Shown: positions 44,478-54,012, numbered from the stretch's first letter. The stretch: DNA of 64,000 bases from Bacteroides acidifaciens (GCF_024623065.1 NZ_JANJZR010000001.1:1-64000), one strand, 5' to 3'. The notes: generated by a model from the letters alone, not told the origin. Numbers and translations are program-made.

Positions 44478-45482
44478 TTATTTCAATAAAGATGACAAGC
44501 TAGCACAATAATTATCGATAGAAAACTGCTGTGCCTTTTTCAAAGACATTTTCTTTAACGAATTGAGCAGCTCTCGATCATTTGCTAAGATCATAATATT
44601 CTTTATAAAATCATCGGGAGAAGAACAGAAACATGCGTTGGTCTCATCGCAATAGTCACGTATAGATCCAACATCACTAACCACCATCGCCAATCCAGTC
44701 GCCATCGAAGTACAAATTACATTACTTCCAATAGTATCCTTCATTACATTTAATGAAATATCAGAATCATTCATATAATGCTTTAATTCCGCCTCAGGAA
44801 CATATCCCACCAATGTTGCATTCTTAAAACCTGAAAACAAATAATCAATTTTCTCCCGCCCTTTGCATATATAAAAACGAATTTGCGGAAGTTTTGAAAC
44901 AATATAAGCGATCTGCTCAAAGTCACGTGCCAAGGCACCCATTACTATTACCTTAACATCATCATCTCTGTTACAAAGATTTGCAGAAGGAGTATAATAA
45001 TTATTATCGACATAATGAAAGGAAGTATAAACATTCTCTATTCCCAAACTATTCAGATAGCATGTCAAACTACTTCCTAATGTTACAATTTCTGTAACAA
45101 ATCGTGAACTCTTCTTTATTTGTGCTTTCGAATATTGCCCTTCCAATTTCTCCGGAACAAGATGCACCATAGCATATATAGGTGCTTTAGGACATATAAA
45201 GCGTATTATTTTTGCAAATAATATTTGATACGAATCTCTATGTAAATATTCAGTAAGAATAAATTTATCTCCTGATTTATATGCCATTGCTAATTTAAGT
45301 GCTGTCAAAAACACAGAGATTTTCTTCCCCCTTTTTCCCTTATCCAAAAAACGTCCACCCATATTGAAAGTATACATTTTATACAATTCAGGATTGCTTC
45401 TTTGAATATATTCATAAAGATACCTCATTCCTGTATGATTGCCAGATGTTGAAGCCCAATCATAACAAATAACATATATCAT
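44478..45482 (-). CDS. Family 4-like glycosyltransferase
   Basis: A 334-residue GT-B protein. The first domain begins MIYVICYDWASTSGNHTGM, and the second has VKVIVMGALARDFEQIAYI, VGYVPEAELKHYMNDSDISLNV and NVICTSMATGLAMVVSDVGS, a GT4 arrangement. ATG 45482 is used; the longer TTG reading adds only three residues. It is the only minus-strand gene between two plus-strand GT2 genes and has its own -7 box at 45582-45589. Confidence 0.83.
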   Translation of the reverse strand: MIYVICYDWASTSGNHTGMRYLYEYIQRSNPELYKMYTFNMGGRFLDKGKRGKKISVFLTALKLAMAYKSGDKFILTEYLHRDSYQILFAKIIRFICPKAPIYAMVHLVPEKLEGQYSKAQIKKSSRFVTEIVTLGSSLTCYLNSLGIENVYTSFHYVDNNYYTPSANLCNRDDDVKVIVMGALARDFEQIAYIVSKLPQIRFYICKGREKIDYLFSGFKNATLVGYVPEAELKHYMNDSDISLNVMKDTIGSNVICTSMATGLAMVVSDVGSIRDYCDETNACFCSSPDDFIKNIMILANDRELLNSLKKMSLKKAQQFSIDNYCASLSSLLK

Positions 45483-45581
45483 AATTATCAAATTTTAAAT
45501 TAAATAACAATAGTCTTAAACAATAGAGGAATTGCCGAATTCACACTAATATCATTATTTAGACAAACATAATATTTTGAA

Positions 45582-45589
45582 CAAAGGTA
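45582..45589 (-). promoter_or_regulatory. -7 box of the 44478-45482 gene
   Basis: TACCTTTG on the minus strand, about 100 nt before the ATG at 45482. Confidence 0.45.
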
Positions 45590-45701
45590 ATGAAAATAAT
45601 TCAAAGTTTTATTCTAATGAAACTATTCTTTTCTATATAGCAAGCTCGGGATAAGAAATCAATAAAAAACGAAATAACTTTCACCATTACAAATATTAAA
45701 G

Positions 45702-45709
45702 TAACTTTG
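45702..45709 (+). promoter_or_regulatory. -7 box of the 45752 glycosyltransferase
   Basis: TAACTTTG, 42 nt before the ATG at 45752. Confidence 0.5.
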
Positions 45710-45751
45710 TAATCAACTAATATTATTGTGTTATAATGATTAAAGAAAAGT

Positions 45752-46789
45752 ATGTGCTTAATAACTCTTTCAATGCCTATTTATAATGTAGAAAAATACA
45801 TTGAACGCGCCTTGTTATCTGCATTAAATCAAACCTATCAAGACTTAGAAATTTTGATAGTAGACGATTTAGGACATGATAACAGCATGAATATAGTCCA
45901 CCAACTTAAAAGCACACATCCTAGAGGTAACTGCATCCGTATAATTACACATAAAAAAAATCTCGGTTTGGGAGGAACGAGAAACACAGCAATTGAATCC
46001 GCTCAAGGAAAATATCTATACTTTATGGATAGCGACGACGCTATTGTCCCTGATTGCATTGAAACTTTATATAATATTATTTCACAAGAGAAAGTAGACT
46101 TTGTAGCAGCTGGAATCAATCAAATTGATGAGAATGAGAATTCACTCAAAATCACTAATTACCCTAATATAACACGAAAGGGTAAATTATGTATGGCTCA
46201 ATACTTTTATGAGGAAAAAAATGATATATGGGTAACTACATGGAATAAATTATACAATCTTTCTTTTCTAAAAGAATTTCATATTCATTTTTTGGAACAC
46301 GTGTACCACGAAGACATAGTAATGCATGCCATGCTCGCTTTAAATACCAGGTCATTTAGCCTAACCAACCGAACAACTTATCTTTATAATTGTAAGAGAG
46401 AAGACTCTATTACAAATATAGGACAAGGCTACACCTTAAAGCATCTAAATGATCTTACCATAGTTTTTAGTGAAATCAGGAGATTGATACAAGCAGACAA
46501 CAACCTTAGCAAACATCTTCAAAAAGCAATAAACTTATATTATTTATTTGAAATTTATCATCGATACCTACCAGCAATGTACTCGAACATAAAAAGGAGT
46601 GACTTAATAAAAGGATTAGCAAGGCTCTCCCAAAACTGCATCCCTCCTATTTTAGAAACCCGACTAACATTCAAATCTATAAAACGTTTTTTATTCCTAA
46701 AGCTTCCTTTTAGCATTCAGTATCGAATTAAAAGTCATAAATATAAAAAAAAGAAAAAGTTAGACAAGAAAAAAATTATCAACAAGTAG
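45752..46789 (+). CDS. Family 2 glycosyltransferase
   Basis: A 345-residue GT-A transferase with LSMPIYNVEKYIERALLSAL at the start, ILIVDDLGHDNS, the DXD in YLYFMDSDDAIV near residue 93 and VTTWNKLYNLSFL near 160. The C-terminus is strongly basic (KSHKYKKKKKLDKKK), which may hold it at the inner membrane. It is monocistronic. Its order of motifs matches the gene at 43320. Substrate unknown. Confidence 0.88.
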   Translation: MCLITLSMPIYNVEKYIERALLSALNQTYQDLEILIVDDLGHDNSMNIVHQLKSTHPRGNCIRIITHKKNLGLGGTRNTAIESAQGKYLYFMDSDDAIVPDCIETLYNIISQEKVDFVAAGINQIDENENSLKITNYPNITRKGKLCMAQYFYEEKNDIWVTTWNKLYNLSFLKEFHIHFLEHVYHEDIVMHAMLALNTRSFSLTNRTTYLYNCKREDSITNIGQGYTLKHLNDLTIVFSEIRRLIQADNNLSKHLQKAINLYYLFEIYHRYLPAMYSNIKRSDLIKGLARLSQNCIPPILETRLTFKSIKRFLFLKLPFSIQYRIKSHKYKKKKKLDKKKIINK

Positions 46790-46924
46790 TATACTATAAA
46801 AGCTCCTTTGGAAATACTATTTTCATTTACAAAATTTGCAATCTTATATCTCTTAAAAATACAAGGAAACATTTTTTATTTTTAGCTATTTACAAGAGAA
46901 GTATCACCACAATGATATTTTACA

Positions 46925-47115
46925 TGCAAGAAGATGCAATATGGCCTTTCAGAAAGAAAATTTATACAAGCCAATGGTTATAATGAATAGGTGACTTGCC
47001 AAGAGCACAAAGATAACGAACCTATATGTAGACTTATTAATTCCAGAACGAAAAAAATCAAACAATTTAATACAACTACCTTGAAAAAAGCCTTTAACGC
47101 TTGTCACAACCAAAT
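46925..47115 (+). pseudogene. Decayed 3' part of a GT2 gene
   Basis: The 395-nt gap before the next GT2 gene is not empty. GATGCAATATGGC at about 46933 matches GATGCAACATGGC of the intact gene at 47185-48000. The reading continues, after a frameshift, as ANGYNE, a stop, then CQEHKDNE and PICRLINS, parallel to VNGYNETI, SEDHELV and CRLMNSG of the intact gene. Only the C-terminal third survives and it carries at least one frameshift and one stop. Confidence 0.7.
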
Positions 47116-47123
47116 AAAATATA

Positions 47124-47131
47124 TATATTTG
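47124..47131 (+). promoter_or_regulatory. -7 box of the 47185-49130 gene pair
   Basis: TATATTTG, 53 nt before the ATG at 47185. The two genes downstream overlap by 4 nt. Confidence 0.5.
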
Positions 47132-47184
47132 TAAAATTTTAGTGCAAGCCCCCTTAACTATTTAACTAACTTAGTAATAATTAT

Positions 47185-48000
47185 ATGAATAAACCAATGG
47201 CGAGCAACATAAGCACATCGCTGATTATATCCACCTATAATAGAAGCGACGCATTAGAATTATGCGTTAAAAGCGTGCTACGTCAATCTCTCCTTCCTGA
47301 TGAAATTATCATTGCTGATGATGGTTCTAAAGAAGACACAAGAGAGCTAATTCATCAATTGGCAGCTTCTTCCGAAGTCCCCATTATTCATGTTTGGCAT
47401 GAGGATTTAGGCTTCAGACTGGCCTCTATCCGCAACAAAGCTATTGCGAAAGCATCTAAAGAATATATTATACAAATTGACGGAGATATCGTCTTACACA
47501 AAGATTTCGTCAAAGATCATGTCTGCTTCGCCAAGAAAGGAAGCTTTGTAACCGGAAGCCGCGTTTTAATCGGTGAGGTATTGACTAACCAAATGTTAGC
47601 TGAAAAAAAATGCATTGTATCAATCCGCAACAAAGGAACGAAGAATACGATCAACGGCATTCACCTACCAGCTTTGGCTCCATTATTACAGTACTACCGT
47701 CAATGGGACATAACCTATTCCAGAGGATGCAACATGGCTTTTTGGAGAGAAGACCTATTAAAAGTTAATGGGTATAATGAAACCATCACCGGATGGGGAA
47801 GTGAAGACCATGAATTAGTATGTCGACTTATGAACAGCGGAATACATAAACGTACTATTAAATTTGCGGGCATTGCATTCCATCTACATCATAAATTATC
47901 CAAAACTGATAATCTACATAACAACAAAAAAATTTTAAACGAAACCAGAAAAAAGAGACTTGTTTGGTGTGAAAATGGAATAAGCAAAAAGAAGCAATGA
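47185..48000 (+). CDS. Family 2 glycosyltransferase with galactosyltransferase-type C-domain
   Basis: A 271-residue transferase. The GT-A start is TSLIISTYNRSDALELCV with EIIIADDGSKEDT; the metal site is YIIQIDGDIVLHKDF near residue 98. The C-terminal part has YSRGCNMAFWREDLLKVNGYNE and TGWGSEDHELVCRLMNSG, the Glyco_transf_7C pattern of the ExD/DHE type. Similar Bacteroides enzymes extend LOS core. The stop overlaps the next start by 4 nt (47997-48000). A decayed relative lies directly upstream. Confidence 0.88.
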   Translation: MNKPMASNISTSLIISTYNRSDALELCVKSVLRQSLLPDEIIIADDGSKEDTRELIHQLAASSEVPIIHVWHEDLGFRLASIRNKAIAKASKEYIIQIDGDIVLHKDFVKDHVCFAKKGSFVTGSRVLIGEVLTNQMLAEKKCIVSIRNKGTKNTINGIHLPALAPLLQYYRQWDITYSRGCNMAFWREDLLKVNGYNETITGWGSEDHELVCRLMNSGIHKRTIKFAGIAFHLHHKLSKTDNLHNNKKILNETRKKRLVWCENGISKKKQ

Positions 48001-49130
48001 AGATAGGGTTTGATGGGAAACGCGCAGTACAGAATTTCACCGGCTTAGGCAACTACAGCCGTTATGTCGCAGATATACTATGCCGTTACTATCCCAATAA
48101 TGATTATATCTTATATACTCCTAGAAAACAGGAAAACAAAAGACTGGATGTGCTAATCAAACAACACAATCAGTTACATCTGTGTTTTCCAACTATAACT
48201 TTTTGGAAGAGATTTAATGCACTATGGCGCATATGGGGAATCACCCAACAATTACAAAAAGAGAAAATCGATATATTCCATGGACTGAGTAACGAGCTGC
48301 CATTAAACATTCACAAAAGTCCTATAAAAAGCATTGTTACTGTTCATGACCTAATATTCCTTAGATTTCCAAAGTACTACAATTTCATTGACAGGGAAAT
48401 ATACAAATATAAATTCAAGAAGGCCTGCGAGAATTCGGAACAGATTATCGCTATAAGCGAATGCACCAAACGAGACATCATACAATATTTCAATATACCA
48501 CCTAACAAAATAGAAGTCGTTTATCAGGGTTGCGACACTTCTTTTACTCTTCCTGTAAACGAAGAAAAGAAAAGGGATATTCGGGAAAAATATCGATTGC
48601 CCGAACATTATATACTTAACGTCGGAAGCATCGAAGAAAGAAAAAACATTCTTTTGGCTGTACAGGCAATAACTATGCTTCCCAAACATATCCATATCGT
48701 AATTATAGGAAAGAGAACCAAATATACAAAGAAAATTGAAGAGTTTGCAAGTGAACATGGGATTGATGATAGGGTACATATTTTAAGCGATGTCCCCTTT
48801 AATGATCTACCGGCTTTTTACCAATCAGCAGAGATATTTGTATATCCCTCACGATTTGAAGGTTTCGGCATCCCTATCATAGAAGCACTAAACTCAGGAG
48901 TTCCTGTTGTTGCCGCCACTGGTTCATGTCTGGAAGAAGCAGGAGGCCCTGATTCTATTTATGTAGATCCCGACGACAGCAAAGAACTTGCTAACGCCTT
49001 CAAACATATTTATTCCAATTCGGAGAAACGAAAAGAGATGATTGAGAAAGGGGTTGTTTATGCCAAACGATTCTCTGAAAGAAAACAAGCGGAAAAAATC
49101 ATTAATATCTACAAGCAGCTTTTAAAATAG
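47997..49130 (+). CDS. Family 4 glycosyltransferase
   Basis: A 377-residue GT-B enzyme starting MKIGFDGKRAVQNFTGLGNY, the arrangement of mannosyl/rhamnosyl GT4 transferases. The donor domain has YILNVGSIEERKNILLAVQAI near residue 200 and FVYPSRFEGFGIPIIEALNSGVPVV (region about 280-305), with the E-x7-E motif in FEGFGIPIIE. TGSCLEEAGG follows. It is translationally coupled to the GT2 gene upstream. Confidence 0.92.
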   Translation: MKIGFDGKRAVQNFTGLGNYSRYVADILCRYYPNNDYILYTPRKQENKRLDVLIKQHNQLHLCFPTITFWKRFNALWRIWGITQQLQKEKIDIFHGLSNELPLNIHKSPIKSIVTVHDLIFLRFPKYYNFIDREIYKYKFKKACENSEQIIAISECTKRDIIQYFNIPPNKIEVVYQGCDTSFTLPVNEEKKRDIREKYRLPEHYILNVGSIEERKNILLAVQAITMLPKHIHIVIIGKRTKYTKKIEEFASEHGIDDRVHILSDVPFNDLPAFYQSAEIFVYPSRFEGFGIPIIEALNSGVPVVAATGSCLEEAGGPDSIYVDPDDSKELANAFKHIYSNSEKRKEMIEKGVVYAKRFSERKQAEKIINIYKQLLK

Positions 49131-49154
49131 CACGTGCTATAACTTTAAAAACGT

Positions 49155-50069
49155 TTATAGCTGATAATCAGGAGCAAGTAAATTACAATAATCGTATTTA
49201 TACAAATATTTATGATATATCCGGCTTTCCTCTTTCAATAGAAGGGAGGAAATGTGGCGCTCCCAATAAAACAATCTTCGTGTTGCGCGATAAAGACGGA
49301 ATAAAACTACATGTGAAACAATACGTTTTGATTCATCCCTTTTAGCTGCCCGACGATAGATATAGTTAGTAAAGAACTGATCGCTATAATGAAGTGCCAA
49401 CTTCACCGTTTCTTCACGATTCCATTCACGCAATGCAGCATATTCTCTCATTATATAGGACAATACTTCTCGGGAAATACATAACCGACACATATTCCGG
49501 CATACCGTATCACAATCAATCTCAGGAAGTAATTGCATGCGATTCACATCAACTAAAGAGAAAGTATATTCCCCATTGCTACCTTGATGGATAAGTATAT
49601 TCCCCGGTGAATAATCCAAATGAAGAATGCCAGCCTGATGTAACAAAACAGTATAGTGTGCAAAAGCAGAAAGCTTATCTTCGTTGCCCTTAACCTCTCC
49701 ATCCATCAGATCACGTACTGTTTTGCCGGCATCATAACCACAGATGTAATAGCTTTCAGACAAGAGACCACGATGGAATTTTTCAATCATTGCAATCGGT
49801 TCCGGCACATCGAAGCCATGCTCCTGCACAGCCATTGAATATATAAAAGACCGTTCAGCCTTTGAGCGACGAAAGAAAGAGTAGACTATACGGTTTATTA
49901 TATGAGGTTTCTTAAAACTCTTTACCACTATATCAACCCCATGTAAATCGATACGTTTCAATACGTTACGGTCATTGTAAACAATATCGCCCTTATCTCC
50001 AAAGGAGTCAGGGATACATTCTATTTCTTTCCGTAAGTTTTCATATTTAGGGTTGACGATAACTCTCAT
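49155..50069 (-). CDS. WaaP/Kdo-kinase-like protein
   Basis: A 304-residue protein-kinase-fold enzyme of the lipopolysaccharide kinase (Kdo/WaaP, PF06293) family, expected to phosphorylate a core sugar such as Kdo in the cytoplasm. The ATP lysine is in DIVVKSFKKPH, the catalytic loop is LHLDYSPGNILI near residue 155 with the metal Asp in SLVDVNRM. Length is typical. Bacteroides LOS carries phosphorylated Kdo, and a kinase of this family would supply it; assignment here is inference. It is a single minus-strand gene between two transferases. Confidence 0.85.
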   Translation of the reverse strand: MRVIVNPKYENLRKEIECIPDSFGDKGDIVYNDRNVLKRIDLHGVDIVVKSFKKPHIINRIVYSFFRRSKAERSFIYSMAVQEHGFDVPEPIAMIEKFHRGLLSESYYICGYDAGKTVRDLMDGEVKGNEDKLSAFAHYTVLLHQAGILHLDYSPGNILIHQGSNGEYTFSLVDVNRMQLLPEIDCDTVCRNMCRLCISREVLSYIMREYAALREWNREETVKLALHYSDQFFTNYIYRRAAKRDESKRIVSHVVLFRLYRATRRLFYWERHISSLLLKEESRIYHKYLYKYDYCNLLAPDYQL

Positions 50070-50105
50070 TACACTCTTTTTATAATACTAATTACAAAGA
50101 TTGAG

Positions 50106-50113
50106 CAAAGATA
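50106..50113 (-). promoter_or_regulatory. -7 box of the WaaP-like kinase gene
   Basis: TATCTTTG on the minus strand, 37 nt before the ATG at 50069. Confidence 0.5.
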
Positions 50114-50262
50114 AAGAAATTAGAGCACATTCTTACTATATTTTTCTCTTTTATCACAAAGTTTTGTTAACCCCTCCTTTTTGCATTTATCTCTTCTGTG
50201 TTAACTGTACTAGTTTTCCTGTTTCTTTTCAAGCAGATTTAAATTTAAATCTTTTTTTTTGC

Positions 50263-50270
50263 TATGTTTG
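50263..50270 (+). promoter_or_regulatory. -7 box of the 50301 heptosyltransferase-like gene
   Basis: TATGTTTG, 31 nt before ATG 50301. It makes the longer reading from 50259 impossible, since that start would precede the transcript. Confidence 0.5.
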
Positions 50271-50300
50271 CATAGTAAAAAAACATCAAGACATGTAAGA

Positions 50301-51371
50301 ATGAAACCAATCAGAAAAATATTAGTCATTCGGTTCAGGCAAATAGGAGACTCTATATTAGCTATCGCATTGTGTAGCACTCTTAAAAGAAGCTTTCCTA
50401 CCGCAGAAGTACATTTTGTAGTTAACAAAAACATCGCCCCACTCTATGAGGGGCATCCTGACATTGACAAAATCTTTACGTTTGACAAAAATGAGAATAA
50501 GCCATTTCATGTCTATATAAAAAAAGTATGGCAAGTTGTACATCAAAATCAATATGATGTTATTATCGACATGCGCTCTACCATCCGCACCCTTCTTTTT
50601 TCTTTATTTTCTCTACATACTCCCTTTCGGATCGGGCGAATAAAAGGATACACACGATTTTTATTAAATTATCCTATAGATACTTATAACAAGAGTCTGA
50701 ATATTGATATGGTACAACGAGATTTACTACTTGCCACACCATTAGAAACAATTGCTCCCATTACATATACCAAGGATTTCAAATTATATATCACAGATAC
50801 AGAAAAAGAAGAATTTCGGGAATATATGATTAATAAAGGGATTGATTTCAGCCGCCCTATTTTCTTGATTGGAGTAACCACAAAGCTTGCGTATAAAAAG
50901 TGGAATCAAAAGTTTATGTTGGATATACTGCGAAGAATACTAAAAGAGCATAATGATATTCAAATGATATTCAATTATGCACCAGGACATGAAGAAGAAG
51001 ATGCCAAAAACATATACAATGCATTAGGATGCCCTGATAATATAAAAATAAACATTCAAGCTTCTTCATTACGCCAATTAGCGGCACTTGCGGCTAACAG
51101 TACTTTCTATTTTGGAAATGAAGGCGGAGCCCGACATATAATCCAAGCCTTAGGCATCCCGTCTTTTTCTATTTTCTCTCCAAGTGCTTCCAAGTCAATG
51201 TGGTTGCCAAACAACTCAACTTTTGCAGAAGGAATAAGTGCCGATGATATCTTACCACAACAAAAGCAAGCTGAAATGACTTATGAGCAGTGCTTCGATT
51301 CAATTACTCCGGAAGAAGTATATAAGAGGCTAAATCCTATAATATTGAAACTAAAAAAGAACCAATTATAA
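50301..51371 (+). CDS. Family 9 glycosyltransferase (heptosyltransferase-like)
   Basis: A 356-residue GT-B enzyme of GT9. The first domain begins MKPIRKILVIRFRQIGDSIL, the GT9 signature, with YDVIIDMRSTIRT near residue 92. The second domain has IFLIGVTTKLAYKKWN and STFYFGNEGGARHIIQALGIPSFSIFSP near residue 275-300, the donor-binding segment. Heptosyltransferase is the family name; Bacteroides cores may carry other sugars. ATG 50301 is used. It borders the IS66 remnant, whose end lies just after the stop. Confidence 0.9.
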   Translation: MKPIRKILVIRFRQIGDSILAIALCSTLKRSFPTAEVHFVVNKNIAPLYEGHPDIDKIFTFDKNENKPFHVYIKKVWQVVHQNQYDVIIDMRSTIRTLLFSLFSLHTPFRIGRIKGYTRFLLNYPIDTYNKSLNIDMVQRDLLLATPLETIAPITYTKDFKLYITDTEKEEFREYMINKGIDFSRPIFLIGVTTKLAYKKWNQKFMLDILRRILKEHNDIQMIFNYAPGHEEEDAKNIYNALGCPDNIKINIQASSLRQLAALAANSTFYFGNEGGARHIIQALGIPSFSIFSPSASKSMWLPNNSTFAEGISADDILPQQKQAEMTYEQCFDSITPEEVYKRLNPIILKLKKNQL

Positions 51372-51376
51372 AAAGA

Positions 51377-51784
51377 CTATAATATGAACGCTTCCGCCAC
51401 CAATCTGGCATTTCTACTGCCAACAACATATCTCTGATTATTAAACATATAGCAGTCCTTACCATGAAGAATACATTCGAACAGGTGCTTCTGGTAATCC
51501 TGAGGATCTATGCCATTAAGCTTGCAACTTTCTATCAGAGAGAAGATGAATGCCGAGTTTTCTGCCGCATCCTCACTGCCTATGTTCATACAGTTCTTGA
51601 GCAACAGCTTTACCGGTTTCATCCTTTGTTCACAGAGGTTGTTCGATATTTCCGCTGCACCGTCCTTGAGGATATTTCTCAGGGACTTCCACTGGTTTAA
51701 CGTATAATTGACAGCCTTTCTCATCAGTTCGTTAGCCAATTTGCTCGGATGTACGACCGAAACGGTGTTTCCTGCTGTCCTCAA
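51377..51784 (-). pseudogene. IS66 transposase TnpC, C-terminal fragment
   Basis: An open frame of 135 codons. LANELMRKAVNYTLNQWKSL, AAEISNNLCEQRMKPVKLL and the IS66_C-type tail LFECILHGKDC are the final part of the DDE domain plus C-terminal tail. The central catalytic domain is missing. Its in-frame beginning overlaps the end of the N-terminal fragment at 51732-51784, where the deletion joint lies. Confidence 0.82.
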
Positions 51785-52067
51785 GCTGAAGCCTGAGATT
51801 GGATATCTCGTTTGCCAGCATCCGGTTCACCTCGTCTTTTGCTTCAAGCTGCTTTCTCATAAGCTCCATTTCTTTTCGATAGTTCTCGACTGTTACGGAT
51901 AATTCATTGACAGTATTAACCAGAGCCTTGGAGTTCTCCTTATTGGATTCTTCAATAGCCTTAAGCCTCGCAATCAGTTCGTTTACCTGTTTGCGAAGCC
52001 CTGCCTTTTCCTCATTCGCCAGCCCCAACTGGCAGCAAAGTAACTCGTATGCCCTTTCATCAATCAT
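51732..52067 (-). pseudogene. IS66 transposase TnpC, N-terminal fragment
   Basis: 111 codons: a coiled-coil leucine-zipper region (EEKAGLRKQVNELIARL onward) ending with the IS66 signature HRFGRTSEQ, then IG and a stop. In intact transposases the zinc-finger and DDE core follow. Here the sequence jumps within a few bases to the C-terminal fragment in another frame, so one deletion removed roughly 250-300 codons. Confidence 0.82.
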
Positions 52068-52186
52068 GATATAAAGGTACGAAAAATCAGGCAGTTACGC
52101 AAGTTTTTTATCGGCTATTTTTACATTATTACATTGGGTATCAACTTCTTATTATTCATCTTTAGGGTTTACATACATCCTGTCGA

Positions 52187-52258
52187 CTACGATGCTTTCC
52201 ACAGATCCACATTACCGTTGAACAGGTAATAGTTCAGGTTGGCACTCAGTCCCAGCAT
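52187..52258 (-). pseudogene. IS66 TnpB remnant
   Basis: ATG at 52258 opens MLGLSANLNYYLF, the standard TnpB start, but a stop appears after 23 codons. Full TnpB has about 115. A later in-frame-shifted tail (VVDRMYVNPKDE) may be its other end. Confidence 0.65.
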
Positions 52259-52259
52259 G

Positions 52260-52658
52260 TCATCCTATCATTTTGTTGAGCAGTAGGCACAGGTCAAGTA
52301 CTGTGGTGTTTCTCAGGAAAAGGGTAGCACCGGATACCAGTTGCAGCTTCACCCATCTTATCGGAGCTTCACCTTCGGGCTGTTTCACTTCCATTTTCAC
52401 GGTTGGACTGTTGCAGGGCTTGCCGGTTATCTGCACCTTGGCTGCCTTGGGCTGTTCCACCTGGACCGTCTTCCCCAACTTTTCGCTCCACAGCTGGTGA
52501 CGCTGCCAGTTCATGAACTTATCGTAATTCACTCCATAATCCGCACAGAACTCGCGAAGGTCCTTGGTAACGCTACATAACTGGTAGAGGTCATGTACCT
52601 CCTGGTAGTTTACTTTTTCTTTTGCCATAATCATTGTTGTTAATTGGTTATGACCCAA
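52260..52658 (-). CDS. IS66 accessory protein TnpA-like
   Basis: A 132-residue open frame with the layout of IS66 orf1: an N-terminal helical DNA-binding region (EVHDLYQLCSVTKDLREFC and YDKFMNWQRHQLWSEKLG) and a C-terminal VKLQLVSGATLFLRN strand region that recurs in IS66 accessory proteins. It appears intact, but without tnpB and tnpC it cannot support transposition. The tnpB remnant starts just after its stop. Confidence 0.72.
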   Translation of the reverse strand: MGHNQLTTMIMAKEKVNYQEVHDLYQLCSVTKDLREFCADYGVNYDKFMNWQRHQLWSEKLGKTVQVEQPKAAKVQITGKPCNSPTVKMEVKQPEGEAPIRWVKLQLVSGATLFLRNTTVLDLCLLLNKMIG

Positions 52659-52743
52659 AGATATGCTAGGTTGCGATGTGTGTCAAGGCGGAAAATAGAA
52701 TGGTTACGATACTAGTGATAATTTATATCTTATACAATAGTTA

Positions 52744-53925
52744 TTATTCGTTTATGACTGACTGTGGAGAATAATCATTTCTACACATCTCATATGAAAG
52801 TTTAAACCAAATGAGGACACATGGCAATGCTTTCAGTGCATAAGGCACAACATATTGCTTTCGAATAAATGAAGGGAAAAGATCTGACGGAGACATACTA
52901 GTCAAAATAAATGCAAACACCATCAATGCAATATCCCATTTAGAGCGTTTCCAAGGTGCAACTATATACCATATAGCTACACCAACAAAAGGAATAATAT
53001 ATGTACTGGATTCACTGCCTGTACTAAAAAGTACTACAAACATCATAACCGATGCCAACAATGTAAAACGGAAAGCTTTATATTTAAATTGTTTGAATCG
53101 AAGATAAGGCAAACCCAAAATAAATAATCCCGGAATAATTATTAAAAGATCGGAATAGGACGTACATTGTGAAATCTTACGAACCATGCCAAGCAAAGAA
53201 ATATTCTGACTATATGCAAAAGCATTATCAGCATTCTTGCTTATCAGACTCTCCCACCACTCCCAGTATTGGGAAATGATATAATCCGGACTACTTATGA
53301 CCATTGGGGCTATAAACATAACTATAGCCCAAACGAACAAATAGAAAATAAATTTTCCTTTATGCTTTGAGAAAAAGAAAAATGCTAACCCGACCACTCC
53401 ATATAGTTTCACAAAGGTTCCAAACATAATCCAAAAAGCTGCCCATATATCTTTCTCTTTTTCTATACAATAGAATGTTACCAAAATAATGGCAGCAATA
53501 GCAATATTAAATTGAGACATAAAAAGAGCGGTCAACAACTCGTGGGCACAGAACCAATAAATAAATATAAGTTTCTTATCAGAAAGAGGTAACTTACGTA
53601 TAGAATAAAACAAAGCCAAAGCTAGTGCTATTTCCCATAATAATAATCCAAAATATTCTGGAAATATAGCAAAAGGCGCAATCACTAAACTAAAAAATGG
53701 CCCGTAATGATTGGTATCATAATATTGTTCATAACTTGTATATAAAGATGTATGATCAATAGTATGCCAAAATACATATCTGAATATCAGAAAATTATTA
53801 TAACTCTTGAACTTCGTTAAAGTAGCTATCACAGGAAGTAGCATCCATAAAGCAAACAATGTACGATAATCTGTCAAAAAAGGTTTCTGTAAAAAAACGA
53901 GAAAAGATTGATAGAGTTTTCTCAT
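52744..53925 (-). CDS. Polytopic membrane glycosyltransferase (GT87/DUF2029-like)
   Basis: A 393-residue protein with about nine to ten hydrophobic helices and no signal for export. The first loop carries HTIDHTSLYTSYEQYYDTNHYGPFFS, where acidic and aromatic residues after helix 1 resemble the catalytic loop of polyprenyl-phosphate-sugar dependent GT-C enzymes (GT87). YGPFFSLVIAPFAIFP and MFGTFVKLYGVVGLAFF fit the DUF2029 pattern. It would add a sugar at the periplasmic face. It is the last gene of the run DUF4254, GT9, this gene, 87 nt after GT9. Confidence 0.75.
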   Translation of the reverse strand: MRKLYQSFLVFLQKPFLTDYRTLFALWMLLPVIATLTKFKSYNNFLIFRYVFWHTIDHTSLYTSYEQYYDTNHYGPFFSLVIAPFAIFPEYFGLLLWEIALALALFYSIRKLPLSDKKLIFIYWFCAHELLTALFMSQFNIAIAAIILVTFYCIEKEKDIWAAFWIMFGTFVKLYGVVGLAFFFFSKHKGKFIFYLFVWAIVMFIAPMVISSPDYIISQYWEWWESLISKNADNAFAYSQNISLLGMVRKISQCTSYSDLLIIIPGLFILGLPYLRFKQFKYKAFRFTLLASVMMFVVLFSTGSESSTYIIPFVGVAIWYIVAPWKRSKWDIALMVFAFILTSMSPSDLFPSFIRKQYVVPYALKALPCVLIWFKLSYEMCRNDYSPQSVINE

Positions 53926-54012
53926 AGCAATTATTCTATTCCTTTTAGTAATTTATATTATCTTATCATTTTCTATCTACATACCAATGCCGAATCAATC
54001 AACATTCAGTAC

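Larger units (their letters stand above)
51377..52707 (-). mobile_element. Defective IS66-family element
   Basis: Three IS66-type genes in the usual order tnpA, tnpB, tnpC on the minus strand, but tnpB and tnpC are truncated. The total is about 1.3 kb against about 2.5 kb for an intact element. The right edge reads GTAACCATTCTATTTTCCGCC on the minus strand from 52707 (first 20 bases: GTAACCATTCTATTTTCCGC). The left edge keeps only TTCCGCC (51392-51398) at a matching distance, so the terminal repeat is degenerate. No target duplication is recognisable. Confidence 0.8.
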
